A DNA stretch of 64,000 nt, from the NCBI GenBank assembly GCA_963920635.1, contig OY987300.1, positions 62,472,915 to 62,536,914 of the forward strand. The letters run 5' to 3'. Below, one piece after another: positions 39,401 through 51,112 of this stretch. This DNA is from Pseudeuparius sepicola (taxonomy: Eukaryota; Arthropoda; Insecta; Coleoptera; Anthribidae). Positions within the stretch are counted from its first letter, which is position 1. Each line of letters starts with the position of its first letter. The translations under genes were made by a program, and so were the position numbers. Below the pieces are notes generated by a model, which searched no databases, was not told the DNA's origin, and worked only from the letters and a program-made list of their open reading frames with translations.

Positions 39401-42400
39401 CAAGTAAATATGATCTTTTCTTTATCTATATAATTTATGATCATTTTCACTCGAAAACTATAATAGATTTGTCGTGTTTAAATAAAATAAATCAAGACAA
39501 AGGAAGTCCGACAACAGATTTTTACTCATTAATGAAAGCAACCTAATATATTTGTCCTTTAAAAACCGATGTTGTAAAAAATGTGTTAAATTTTAAGTAC
39601 CGATTTAATAGCCGCTATTGCAAAGTTGGGACGCTATATATACTCTCTTTTTCACAGCCATAGATTTTCACAAGCAACTTGAATGAGAGAACAAAATTAG
39701 ATTTCTTCTTTGACTTATGAAATAAGCAAATGTCATTCCTAAGGTGTCCCGATTATAACATACAATGGGTATTTTATTATTTTTTGTTATCAGCTTAGAC
39801 GCTAAATAATGACAAAAAAGAAACATCATGGCATATCTAAGAAAAAATCTATCAATTTTTTATTTTTCTAAATTGGACTCTATGGCCATTCAAAAAAGTT
39901 CTATCATTTTTCAAAGTTTGACAGTACCAATGTAGGATTTTGTAAAAAAAGTTCTAGCATTTTTCAAAGTTTTACCGACTTTGGCAGTACCGATGTAGGA
40001 TTTTGTATACAGATGTAACACAAATTTTGGTGCAACTAATTGTTTTTGCTTCAAAAAGGATGTCAAATTACGTGCTCAAAAGCAATCGCGTGATTTTATT
40101 CATGTGTCAGATTTGTCATTTTTTGAAAAAAATTGTTAAAAATCGCATTATTTCTCAAAATCTCGAAAAATATTGTATAGAAAAGTTGTTCATATTTCAA
40201 TTTTATACTGCTACAGCAGATTTCAGACCTCTAGTTCTGACTCTTCAGTCTATCTTTACTGTCTACCTGTAGTTTCATTATTAGCTTTCGTTTTAAACCC
40301 ACTTTTTTTTACGAAAAATGGAAAGTCCCATCTGAAAATTGGTCCAATTTGATGCAAAGTGTATGTACTTTCAATAGTTTTCCCCGAAGGAAAGTTACGC
40401 TATGCGGACAGAAGTGCCAGATAATGTATAGTTACCATTTTTTCCTTGGAGGGGTACTGGGGTAGTTTTTATCCAACAAATGTTTTCAATAACAAATTCG
40501 TGCATCTGGAATCATTAGGAATGTCCTTGTTAAAAATGGACAGTGAGGTTATATTTTTTCTTCAAGGAGTGCTGGGGGTAGTTTCTCCCAACAAATTTTT
40601 GCAACAACAAATTCGTACGTCTGGAATCATTAGGAACGTGCTTGCTAAAAACGAGGAATGAAGTTACCATTTTTTTTCCTTAAATTGGTGCTGGGGGTTA
40701 GTTTTCGCCCAACAAATTTTCTTAACCATGCAACATGTATGCACTTAGTCCCAAAATTAAATAGTAAAACTGATAAAATTGTCAACATTAACACCCTGTT
40801 CATATCTTTTATATTGAAGAAATATTTAGTGTAGGTACCTAAGTGTGTAATAATTAATAAATATGACTCAAATATATTTGTAATATTTCCCTATATTTTA
40901 GTGAGATAATTATTGGCCCTGGAACACGCTGTATAACTGAATACAGTTCGTGCACTCTAATCTGAATCTGACACGCGAAAAACCTCAGTCTAAGCGCCAG
41001 CGATCCATAAGCAGCTTATTGTGCGTCGCTTAGACTGAGGTTCTCGCGTGTCAACTTAGAGTGCACGGACTGTATATGTCGTACGACTTATACAAACGCG
41101 CAGCAAATAAATACATGTTTGTCGTTTTCCTCGATATGTTCCCACGCCTCAAGCATTATTTCGTATAGTTCAAGGTCTTCTGGCTGGAAACAGAGTTGGG
41201 CAGATCTATATCTAAGGTCTTTGAAGGGGTCTAAGATCGTAATAACGATCTAGATCTTTCCCAAATAAGATCTTTTAAGAATTCGGCTTCGATTCATTGG
41301 AGGGAGAAACGAATTGTGCAGTGGTAGGGCGCCAGCCTATTCTCCATAGGTATATCAAACGATTGATTACGTAACCAGTTCGGTTAGGAAAGTAACTTTA
41401 CGTAAAATTTTACTTTTCAGAACTAGTTAAGCAAAATTGGACGTATCATCACAATTTGCTCCGGTTTTGAAAGATATCACTTTCTACTAAAAGTATGTCA
41501 AAATTAGGAAACTATTATAATTTATATTATGAATTTTTAGATGTAATATTTTAAAAGACCTTAGATCGTTTACAAGATCGTAAATCATTCAGTAGATCTT
41601 AGATCGTTTAGAAGATCTCAGATCGTTAGAAGATCTTAGATCGTTAGAAGATCTTAGATCGTTTACAAGATCGTAAATCATTCAGTAGATCTTAGATCGT
41701 TTAGAAGATCTCAGATCGTTAGAAGATCTTAGATCGTTTAGAAGATCTTAGATCGTTTAGAAGATCTTAGATCGTTTAAAAGATCAAAGATCGAATGATC
41801 TTTTTTAAACAGATCGTTTTTAGACGATCTTTAATCTAAGATCGTTTTTGTATGAGAAGATCTATTTTTAAACGATATTAGATCTTTTTTAAAAAATGAT
41901 CTGATCTATGATCTAGATCTTTTTTGACGCGATCTTTCCCAGCTCTGGCTGGAAATAGATTTCGATGACCGGAAGGCGCCACCAGCGCAGTCAGCGTTTG
42001 TCAAAACTATATTCCTAAACCACCGGCAACACTGTTAAGCTTCTTCAGCTGACTGCTGGTGCCTCTAGCGGTGACTTAGCAGAGGGCATTTCAGGGTATT
42101 AAAAATCGAATGATTCTGTATCCGAAGGCCTTCTGTTAGGCCAAGGCAAAACCAAGTTTCGGTATGCTATACATATTTTATGAGTTCAATGCTACTGGCA
42201 CTTCTGTCAGTGTAGCTTATATTTTCTATGGTTTTCTCCAAAACTCCCTTTATTTCAATATTTCACGAAGTAAAAAGACCCACGATTACACTCATTACAA
42301 AAGATAGGATAAAAACATCCACCATTACTTTTTAAAAAATATTTTTTAATAATGAATATACCTAGATCTTTATTCCAATAGCGACTGAGGGCCATCTACA

Positions 42401-44931
42401 AGTGGGTAGTGGGTTTAAAATGGCATTTAATAATGTAAATGCATATACATACATACATACATAGGTAGTAAAATTGGATGATTTAATGTAGGTTTACGGA
42501 GATTAATTTAAATGAAAAACTCAGAAAATCGTTTATTTAAATAAAATCACTGTTTTTTATTTTTTTATTTTGTTCTTAGTGCACGGTAAGTATACATTTT
42601 CATTGTCAACAAACATGTCATTCTTTGTACTATTTTAATGTCATCTAGGAAGGTACCAGGGCTCTCATAAAATAAACTGGACTGCTTTTCCAATACAATC
42701 ATTTTTCCCACCTATATAGATATAAATGTGACACCGAAAGGTCGGCCATATTGGGCGCACACATCATTGGCTGTCAAATGTCAAATGCACGAGGGCCGTG
42801 GTTGGCCGTTGTCAAATAATGTCATTTAGTGTTGCCACCACAAATTTCGCTTTTCCCCTAGAATGCACTCTGAATCCCCTAGAATGCACACAATATGGCG
42901 GATATTCACGCGGGTGCCAGCGCCCTCTGCCGGATGGCTAAAAATTGGTGGAGGGACTAGGGCCCAATGGCGGTCCAGTTATTTTACGAGGGCCGTTGAA
43001 GGTACCTATTTCATGAATTTGAGTATTATAAAATTAAAATAAAATAGAATTCACAAAAAAGCCATTCTTAGGATACTGTGGGTCGACCGGCATGTTTATG
43101 CAAAAAAATTCCTGTGGCAACAAAGAAGTAGAAAGAGCAGATAAATGGAAATTTAACAAGTGTTTTTTGAATTATGTTAATAGATGTCTATTATTTATTT
43201 ACAGAACACAAAATTAAAGGCGGGAGGCTAGAAAAGGCCCTGGTGCGGGTGTCCTTAGCATTTGAGAGTGCCAGATTTTTCACTTGCGCCTTGTCTGTTC
43301 TCTGCTTGTACTTCAGAATGATACAGGGTCAGGCTCAGAAACTTTGAGTATTTAATATAAGTTTATTTCATTCAAGCGAATTTGATATTTGATATTACAT
43401 ATCAAAATATTGTAATCCGAATATTGTATCCGAGCCAATAACCTAATAGCAGGTTTAGAATGTACCATATCGTCATCATATAACTCTTCGAAATTCCTTA
43501 CTCCGGTCCTGAATAGCTCTCTGAAAGCAAAATGAAATGCGCATGTACCATACCTGCCAGTGACCTACATCAGAGCCCTATGGAAATGGGTCACCGAACT
43601 GTTTACTTTAACATTTGACCTCCATTCTCCCCCCTCTAATTCTGTAGTCTAGAAGAAAATAAAGTTATATCTCAGTTTTACATAAAAAACATCATGCAAC
43701 TGATGTAAATTTTTTTTGGTTTCTTGTTTTGTAATTAAAAATGGTTGACTAAGTTATTTATTTTTCTTTCAATACATTTTGTAAAACTATCACACATTTT
43801 GGTTTAAATTGATATTGGATTTTTTTGTAGGTTATGTTTATGTATTTTTAGGTATATTATATTTTCGTTTTTAAAATATAACTTGATTTTCTGTATTTAT
43901 ATGCCGAATATGGACGAGTTGACGAGTTTACCATTTTGGCTGACGAAAAAATAAACCGACGCAACACCTAACAAAAATTTTGAGGTTAAGAGTTTCAGAG
44001 TATCAAAGACAGTTGAAATGATAAAAAATAATAGAAGTATGATAAGTCCCCTATCAAGAAAATCTAGTAAAAAAGAAATCGCTGCCGAACCGAGGGCAGC
44101 GCTAACTAGCGCTATCTGTCATTTCTGTCCGTTCAATGTACATTGACGTAAAGCGCTGGCAGCGATTACAATTTTGGGGGCACATTGAACGAAACCAATT
44201 AAAAAAAAAAAACAGTTGATTTAAATCGGCTCAATCCTGGAAATACCTGTGTTTAGGAAAAAAAAGTATTTTCTAGAGGTCTGAAATCTCTTCTAGCGGA
44301 ATAAAATTGAAAGACTAACAACTTTCTATACAACATTTCTGTAAATTTTGAGAAATAATGAAATTTTCGGTGATTTTTTCAAAAAATACAAAATTTTACA
44401 GATAAAAAATGACCTGCTTGGTTTTGAGCACATCATTTACTTAAATTGCATAACAAACAAATTTCCGATATTATCATGATGCGGACTTTATGTGTGACAC
44501 TGTAAATTGCTAAACTCATATGCTCCATTATGTGGCTTTGAAAGAAGATAAGAACAAAGAAAAATTCTTTGTAAATCAGAAATACACAAGGACAATATAG
44601 AAAATATGTTTGTTTCTGCTCTATAAAAGTTGATGATTGGCCCAATGTGCATTTATTACAGAGGCGTTTCATTGTGCCAGCCGACAAAGACCAAGAGAAA
44701 ATCCCATTCGCGAGGGTGAACCACAACAAGTACATGGTGACGGACAACACGGCCTTCATAGGCACATCTAATTGGTCTGGGGATTATTTCACTGACACTG
44801 CAGGGGTGTCGTTTGTCTTGCACGACCCTGTCTTTGACAGGAACGAGACACACACGACCATCCGCAGCCAGTTGCAGGCCGTGTTTGAAAGGAACTGGTT
44901 TTCAAATTACTCTGTCCCGTTCGATTTCTGA
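36464..44931 (+). CDS. PLD3: PLD3/PLD4-like HKD-family protein, complete gene
   Basis: Nine exons: 36464-36493, 36551-36651, 36718-36876, 36939-37119, 37178-37435, 37716-37784, 37840-37971, 38808-39113, 44662-44931. All borders are GT/AG and phases agree, giving 501 codons. This is a type II membrane protein: a cytoplasmic N terminus, one hydrophobic segment at about residues 57-76, then a lumenal domain with two HKD motifs, HTKLWIIDRKHLYIGSANMD (His218, Lys220, Asp225) and HNKYMVTDNTAFIGTSNWSG (His433, Lys435, Asp440). All catalytic residues are present. Length matches vertebrate PLD3 (about 490 aa). Family members act in the endolysosome as 5'-3' exonucleases on single-stranded nucleic acid and in lipid transphosphatidylation. 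The first exon codes for only 10 residues and is followed by a 57-base intron, so an alternative upstream start is possible. Confidence 0.94.
39345..39502. repeat. Small inverted-repeat element in PLD intron 8
   Basis: TTGTCTTGATTTATTTTATT and its reverse complement bound about 155 bases, and the arms extend through TTAAACACGACG. Non-coding. Confidence 0.6.
39514..40433. other. PLD intron 8, no gene
   Basis: Contains a segment (about 40140-40240) whose reverse complement occurs at 22550-22650 and 44275-44365, a dispersed repeat with the core TTTCTAGAGGTCTGAAATC. No coding sequence. Confidence 0.5.
40434..40735. repeat. Tandem repeat, ~117-bp unit, 2.5 copies
   Basis: CTGGGGGTAGTTT...CCAACAAAT occurs at about 40455, 40570 and 40690, with the intervening TCTGGAATCATTAGGAA block conserved in two copies. 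Inside PLD intron 8. Confidence 0.65.
40944..41072. mobile_element. TA-flanked hairpin MITE, 129 bp
   Basis: CAGTTCGTGCACTCTAA and the reverse of CAGTCCGTGCACTCTAA form the ends. Inner arms with CCTCAGTCTAAGCG pair as well, so nearly the whole element folds. It is bordered by TA on both sides, fitting the Tc1/mariner superfamily. Confidence 0.75.
41191..41947. mobile_element. Non-autonomous hAT element packed with GATCTTAGATCG repeats
   Basis: Starts CAGAGTTGGGCAGATC and ends with the complement of CAGAGCTGGGAAAGATC. A perfect 8-bp target duplication, GCTGGAAA, lies at 41183-41190 and 41948-41955. The interior, mostly 41560-41870, is a run of AGATCTTAGATCGTTTAGA units on both strands. Repeats of short motifs next to the TIRs are typical transposase-binding sites in hAT elements. 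No transposase. Confidence 0.85.
42440..42466. repeat. (CATA)n microsatellite
   Basis: A short run of ATACATACATACATACATA within PLD intron 8. Confidence 0.7.
42658..42997. mobile_element. Mutator-like MITE, copy 2, with 9-bp target duplication
   Basis: The 340-bp element ends with AGGGCTCTCATAAAATAAAC and (reversed) AACGGCCCTCGTAAAATAAC. It is flanked by GAAGGTACC at 42649-42657 and 42998-43006. A 9-bp duplication is the Mutator (MULE) hallmark. The body matches the copy at 26254-26584. No coding sequence. Confidence 0.8.
43007..44661. other. 3' part of PLD intron 8, no gene
   Basis: Apart from a dispersed-repeat piece at 44275-44365, nothing recognisable. It ends with the acceptor TTTATTACAG before the last PLD exon. 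Confidence 0.5.
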
Positions 44932-45067
44932 TTTGGTGATATCATCAGGATTATGCAAACAAAAAAGTTCTGTATACTTGCCCATTTCATTTTTTCAGTG
45001 ATTTTCAACATATTTTACAATAGACTATAGCAACTTTTGGTTTCTACAAAAAAGCAGTTTACTATTA

Positions 45068-45396
45068 CAGTAGAGTCGCGATTTAGTGAACTAATTGATT
45101 GCACTATTTCGGGGGTGTCCACTTTTGCGAGGTTTAAATGTTTGAAATTAAGGGCACGTATTCAAAGAAATAATGTTTATTCTGCAAAAAATAACAGTGC
45201 AATATATGTATTGTACAATACTAAATAAGGGTTCATTTGTAAACAGGGGAATCACCTACAATATTAATGCAATATTAACACGATGAGCGCCGCAGTCACT
45301 GATTGGAGTTACCACTGTTTCGCGATGCACTGATAAAATTTTCATTCTACGGGGTAGTTCATTCAAAGTGAAGTTCAATAAATCGCGATTTTACTG
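45068..45396. mobile_element. pogo/Tigger-type MITE in the PLD 3' flank
   Basis: CAGTAGAGTCGCGATTTAGT and the reverse of CAGTAAAATCGCGATTTATT form TIRs of about 25 bases with TA on both sides. CAGT...CGCGATT termini are characteristic of pogo-like elements. The 329-bp body is non-coding. It lies 136 bases downstream of the PLD stop codon and may be part of the 3' UTR. Confidence 0.75.
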
Positions 45397-45961
45397 TATT
45401 TCTTTTTGTACCATGGTTACCTTTGAAGTAAAATATTTTCGTAGCCGATTAAGGCCAAGGTTCTATTTTAAGTGACATATATTAGAAATCGCAGTAGTAT
45501 TTCCATTAAAATATAAGGAACCCTATAATATCGGAGAAATCTATATGTTTTTGTAGATTTCTAATTTCAAATTATCACATTTCTTTCTAGGATTAAGATA
45601 TTTTGAGTTCCTCAATATTACAGTATTTATCAACAGGTGTTTTGGAGTGTAGTTAAGTAATTAATTTATTTTTTAGTTTATAAGGTTTTTGTATATTTTG
45701 GTGATAAATTAATTACATTTCAATTATTGATAACATATTATTTTTTATTTAAAAACATTTATTTATTTTCTGTCGTGAAGATCCTAACAAAAATATAAAT
45801 ATATTTCTGTCTAGCACAACAATTATTACTTAAAATGGGGATACTTGGCACACTTTTCGGTTAATATTTTAAATTAAACTGATCTTAGCTTTTTGTTTAT
45901 AGAGGTATGAAACTAACAATTGGTGAAACTTTTCTTTGATGTTAGTAGAACAACTAGATGC

Positions 45962-46200
45962 CTACTTGCTTAAGCCAGTTAGTACTCCAAGTTCCTGAAA
46001 TGAATATTGCCCTCTATTTATGTTAACATTTTTCAAAACTTGAAGAATATCACTTATATTCAAAGGATTTGTTCTTCTTTTGATATACAAACCGTCCCTC
46101 GCATCTTCTATACCTTTATTCAAATTGTTTTCGGAAGTCATAGTATTACCAACTAAAAACTTTTTTTGAGATCTTGGCATTTTGGCGTAAGAAAGGCACC
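45962..46200 (-). CDS. Small unidentified protein (72 aa)
   Basis: An acceptor TTTTTTCAG at about 46201-46209 precedes an exon whose ATG at 46180 opens 72 codons to a TAG at 45962. Base composition and residue mix look protein-like (MPRSQKKFLVGNTMTSENNL; a predicted helical NPLNISDILQVLKNVNI stretch; YSFQELGVL near the end). AATAAA-type poly(A) signals lie about 190 bases downstream on the same strand (about 45760-45775). The gene converges with PLD. I do not recognise the family. A spliced 5' UTR exon should exist upstream but was not found. Confidence 0.5.
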
Positions 46201-46209
46201 TGAAAAAAT

Positions 46210-47180
46210 GATTTTAACTATAATCATAAACAGAAAAACACAAGGCTGTTACTTGGGACCACTGTCCCAAGTTACACCAAAGATGAGGGGTAGACATTAT
46301 TTTTTTGCTCCCCCAACCCTAACTTTAGAATATGACCTAAAGTAATTATTGACATATTCAAAGTCCCTGAATATATATTCTAACAATCTTATAAGTAAAA
46401 TATCTGGACTGTTGCTACTAACCTGAACAGTTGTTTGTTATTCCTCCCACACAAAGTTTTTTTTTGTTATTTTTTGAGCTTACAATAATTGTAAAATTTG
46501 AAGGCAGTCAGAAACCTCCTAAAATAATAAAAAAATTGCCATCTTCAATGTTATTTAAAACATAAAAAAAATTGTGATAAAATTTGATCGCAAGTCAGGA
46601 GTACGTTCAAAGTTGGCTTTTGAGACATTAGTTTGTCCCAAATTACTCCAGTGCCTCAAGTATTGCCATTTTACGGTACACAAAGTCATTCCAATATCAC
46701 AAATAGTTTTTTTTTATCGAAGAAGTGGCACATACTTGCTGTTGTTCAAAGATATATAGTTTTATTTTTAGCGTCAGTGGCATAACAAAGAATGATGTGT
46801 AAACAAAAAGTAGATCATTGTATAATTTCAATTTTAGGAGACTTGCTCTTTGAGTTTTAGTGACCTTTTTGATATTTCTGGTGCTAGCCTAATTGTCAAA
46901 AATAGCCGTTTAACGAAATGGTAGCTCTAGCAGGCGGGGATTACAAAGTACTACAATCAAAGTGCTTGGAATGCTTGGTAACCTTAAACGCAGCCAAAGT
47001 TACCCAGATAACTCTGAGAAAATATACATTAAATACATTAAAACACTGATGTCATTTTAATATTTATCTAAATTGGAGCGCTGACGGAACTCAGTAAAGG
47101 GTTGTATAGTATGAGTGCGCTAACCTGACACTGGAAAACCTTATTCTATGTGCCGCACACTAAGTCAATTTGTATTGCTT
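46210..47180. other. Intergenic stretch, no feature seen
   Basis: May contain the leader exon and promoter of the small minus-strand gene at 46 kb. No candidate could be supported. Confidence 0.3.
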
Positions 47181-47188
47181 GTGCTTAA

Positions 47189-47359
47189 CAGTGGCATAGC
47201 CAGGGGGGGCTTTGGGGGCTTTAGCTCCCCCAAAGATCTGCCGCATGGTATTCATTTCTAAATAAAATTTATTTTAAAACTAGTTTTGCCATAAATATTA
47301 CTGAAGATTTTTTAAAAATAATTACTCCCCCCCAACTTTACATTCTAGTTACGCCGCTG
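47189..47359. mobile_element. 171-bp hAT-type MITE
   Basis: Starts CAGTGGCATAGCCAG and ends with the complement of CAGCGGCGTAACTAG. It is flanked by GTGCTTAA and GTGCTTAG, an 8-bp duplication with one mismatch. The interior has a poly-G tract and its C-rich counterpart, so the whole unit can fold. Confidence 0.75.
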
Positions 47360-47626
47360 GTGCTTAGTCAGAGTTTTTCGAGTATAAAGTTGGCACATGC
47401 AAACTAGCAATATATAAGAGATTATATTATAGGGTAATAGCACAGAAATCTTTTTAATGATGTGTTGAAGTGACTATATGTATAGTCTCCTTTTATTGAA
47501 ACTAAGTAAGGAAGGAGTTATCTGTTTATTACTCATTAATCTGTGGTAATAAGGAGCTTAGAAAATAATATAATTTGCCGGATTTTGGATTATGTCTGGA
47601 TCTCTTTGAGACCTGTAGGAAAAGTA

Positions 47627-48209
47627 CAGGGTGGCTCAATTTATACATGACAATTTCCTGTCATTTGTGTAGTAGGAAAAAAATGACAATCGTCCCTTTT
47701 ACTACCTAGTTTTTATAGTATTTTCAGTTACTCTACAAGGAAATATTTTCAGTGATCCCAAATGAGTGAGACTTTTTTTTAGCAACGTTTTTAACCCAAT
47801 CAGGACCGTTGATGTACTGGTACTATTTTGAAAGGGACCTTGAGGGCCAGGTGCCGTACATGTACGTCAGAAATAATGTCTCAGAAAGACTGACGCCGTA
47901 CGGGTACGGCAATCGTAAAAACGATTAGGTAGCAGAACGGCTGACGTACAGGTACGGCATTTTGTTTTTTGCGTCTCAACAATAATAGGTATTTGAAAAT
48001 TTTATTATGACATTATTATGAAGGAAACAGTGAAATGAAACTAATATGGAAATTAAGAAGTCTTTGGATACCTAACAAATAAGGAAAATGAATAAGTGGG
48101 AACTAATATAACAATTAATGGGTTAAGTACCAATGAATGGGTTAAGTACCATTTTTATAGAAAAATTTCAATTGTTCCCAACGAAATCAGCAAATTGGAG
48201 CACCCTTTG
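47627..48209. mobile_element. Tc1/mariner-type element (short TIRs, TA flanks)
   Basis: CAGGGTGGCTCAATTT and the reverse of CAAAGGGTGCTCCAATTT bound 583 bases, with TA outside both ends. The interior includes a cluster of near-palindromic GTACGTCAG/GCCGTAC motifs at about 47850-47960. No coding sequence. Confidence 0.55.
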
Positions 48210-49410
48210 TATAGTTTGTTTTGCTACTATCCATAGATTTATCTACATATGAAATTATTTTATATTATATTGTGCCTTTACCTATACATGTTTATTACAG
48301 TAATACAAGTATAAATGAAAATTACTAATATAGTTTGATTTATATTGTTTTTTACATGCATTACTCGGCTGTTTAAATTTGCGTGCCTTAACTAATTTTA
48401 ATATTGTGCCTTTTGTAATTTGTATATTTTAGTTATACCTGTAGAAACTGCACATCTGGTATGTACATATTTTTCGTGTTACCAAATAAAACTAATATAA
48501 CATTTTTCTAATCGTTTTATTTCAAACTTATGAAATGTTAAACACAACAGATTTAATTGTGGTGTGGGGATCCACCTTTTTAGTATCCCTCACAAAATAT
48601 ATAGGTTAGTATCCCTGGAAATAACATCATAGAATAGTATATGCCATGCCAAAGATTATAATATCCAAGCATGATCTTTGGCCATGCCTACTCGTATATT
48701 ATGTAAAATAACGACCGACTTTTTACATAGGTAATTGATGGTTATTAGAGAGGGTATGAGAATTATTTTGGCTTTAACCCCTTCACTGCTCACAGCTCGA
48801 GAGCCTGCCAACGATGTGCGCAATTATTCCACCGCTGGCAAGTTACTCGTCTGGAAGGGTACATTCAAATTTTTGTGAAGTACTTTTTGATTAATATATT
48901 TTTTTAAAGCTTATGTAAAGACTAAGTTATTATGTTTCTCTGATTTCCAATCAAGACTAGTCATTAGATTTCACACAAAATTGATTGCAAAATATTTGGT
49001 TTGCCTCATGAAAATTTCAGCAATGGTATAATAAAATATTTCAAGATAGAAATCTGTAAAAAATCTGTATCATAATGAATGTCTAAATAACATAATAAAT
49101 CGAATGTCTAACATAATAAATCATAATTAAAGTATGGGAGTAGAAAACTGTAAGCCATTTCTTATGGGTGAAAATTTGTAGCATTCGTCAAAGGTTTAAT
49201 TCAGAATTATTAATCCAGTTACCAAACCATATTTGGTTGAAAATAGATGATTTTTTTAATAAGTATTTTTATGAAAACCTAATTTAAGAATTATTACTGT
49301 TGACAAGAATCATTCACAAAAAAAAATGAAGTGCTCAACCAAGAATTATTGTAGAACCCCTTCAAAAATGTAAGCTTTTTTTGGAGAAATTGACAACAAC
49401 TGTCACTTTA
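48210..49410. other. Intergenic stretch, no feature seen
   Basis: AT-rich; no gene, RNA or element boundary recognised. Confidence 0.4.
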
Positions 49411-49740
49411 GGAATTCAACACTTGCCAATATGAACCGATAAAATGACACGATTTTTAAAATATTACACAATCAGGTGGCGATTTCAGTGATAACACCAC
49501 GAGTGTGGTATTTTCGCTGAAATAATTCTCTCTTAGTAACGCCTTAGTTACATGTTACACTAAACCAATATTGTGGCAGGTAAAACTGATCTGTAACCCG
49601 ATAACTTCTTCACAGTATAAAATTTAATATAGGACTAGAAGACAGCTTCAGTTAACACATTGATAATATCTTTTAACACAATAAACATATTCGAAACTGA
49701 AGGCTCATCCTAAATGACAGCTATCAAATAGACTTCAACT
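49411..49740. repeat. Second copy of the 11.1-kb repeat family (5' part)
   Basis: Matches 11110-11390 with scattered differences (shared CACTTGCCAATATGAACC-like and ACTAAACCAATATTGTGGCA blocks). A short further match resumes near 52650, after the inserted TIR element and the tRNA-like sequence. Confidence 0.6.
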
Positions 49741-49975
49741 TTATGGTAATTAAATTAAAGCTGGATTTATAGATTGACGTAACGTAACAGAAATACAACT
49801 GTACCAAATTTCGATAATGTACCTAGTATAAAGTAGAAGTTGCAGTCAATATTCAATTTTAAACAGCAAACCTGGATGTATCTAAGAAACTAAAGACGAT
49901 CAACACATGGACAATAAGAATTTTATTTTTTGAAGTTCTGTATGCTCCAGAAGGTATACCAGGTATTTCTGAAAC

Positions 49976-49979
<4 letters not shown>

Positions 49980-50034
<55 letters not shown>
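49980..50034. repeat. (TA)n microsatellite, left border of the array
   Basis: About 27 TA units. A shorter (TA)n tract at 52010-52040 borders the other side of the array. Confidence 0.95.
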
Positions 50035-50037
<3 letters not shown>

Positions 50038-50089
50038 AAAAGGTGATAATGGGCAAACACTCAAAGTTAACAAAAAGAAAAAACTAGTA

Positions 50090-50134
50090 ACCGCATACAC
50101 GTGTTTCATGCTATTTGGCAATCATCAGTACGGT
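50090..50134 (-). ncRNA. Type I hammerhead ribozyme, copy 1
   Basis: Reading the minus strand: stem I strand ACCGTA, CTGATGA core (50128-50122), stem II TGC/GCA closed by loop CAAATA, GAAA (50107-50104), stem III ACAC/GTGT without extra loop, unpaired A17 (50096), then TGCGGT pairing back with ACCGTA (one G-U). Predicted cleavage is between 50096 and 50095. The CAAATA loop and loopless stem III are the arrangement known from schistosome and other animal hammerheads. Confidence 0.88.
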
Positions 50135-50415
50135 GTAACATTAACCAAATCAAAAGATAGGCATGATTTGGGAAGCAACAAGTGAAGTCCAGGCAGGAGC
50201 CAACAGCACATTTGCAGCTTCAGTCAGCGCATCCCCTATTTTGGGGCTTGTACTAACATCGCCACGGAGGCTGCTAAAGCGACCTGCGTGGAAATCTTCA
50301 TAACCCAAGATACAATGACAATAAGGATGTAAGATTAGCGAGTGTAAATGTAACAATTACAAGAAAAGGTGATAATGGGCAAACACTCAAAGTTAACAAA
50401 AAGAAAAAACTAGTA

Positions 50416-50460
50416 ACCGCATACACGTGTTTCATGCTATTTGGCAATCATCAGTACGGT
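50416..50460 (-). ncRNA. Type I hammerhead ribozyme, copy 2
   Basis: Identical to copy 1, shifted by 326 bases; all core and stem residues are conserved. Predicted cleavage between 50422 and 50421. Confidence 0.88.
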
Positions 50461-50741
50461 GTAACATTAACCAAATCAAAAGATAGGCATGATTTGGGAA
50501 GCAACAAGTGAAGTCCAGGCAGGAGCCAACAGCACATTTGCAGCTTCAGTCAGCGCATCCCCTATTTTGGGGCTTGTACTAACATCGCCACGGAGGCTGC
50601 TAAAGCGACCTGCGTGGAAATCTTCATAACCCAAGATACAATGACAATAAGGATGTAAGATTAGCGAGTGTAAATGTAACAATTACAAGAAAAGGTGATA
50701 ATGGGCAAACACTCAAAGTTAACAAAAAGAAAAAACTAGTA

Positions 50742-50786
50742 ACCGCATACACGTGTTTCATGCTATTTGGCAATCATCAGTACGGT
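50742..50786 (-). ncRNA. Type I hammerhead ribozyme, copy 3
   Basis: Identical core and stems, predicted cleavage between 50748 and 50747. Together with the neighbours, cleavage would release unit-length 326-nt RNA. Confidence 0.88.
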
Positions 50787-51067
50787 GTAACATTAACCAA
50801 ATCAAAAGATAGGCATGATTTGGGAAGCAACAAGTGAAGTCCAGGCAGGAGCCAACAGCACATTTGCAGCTTCAGTCAGCGCATCCCCTATTTTGGGGCT
50901 TGTACTAACATCGCCACGGAGGCTGCTAAAGCGACCTGCGTGGAAATCTTCATAACCCAAGATACAATGACAATAAGGATGTAAGATTAGCGAGTGTAAA
51001 TGTAACAATTACAAGAAAAGGTGATAATGGGCAAACACTCAAAGTTAACAAAAAGAAAAAACTACTA

Positions 51068-51112
51068 ACCGCATACACGTGTTTCATGCTATTTGGCAAT
51101 CATCAGTACGGT
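51068..51112 (-). ncRNA. Type I hammerhead ribozyme, copy 4
   Basis: Core identical. One substitution just outside (CTACTAAC instead of CTAGTAAC, 51064) lies in the outer stem I region. Predicted cleavage between 51074 and 51073. Confidence 0.86.

Noticed and set aside
44433..44765. 110-codon minus-strand frame over the last PLD exon
   Set aside because: Shadow of the well-supported PLD exon on the plus strand.
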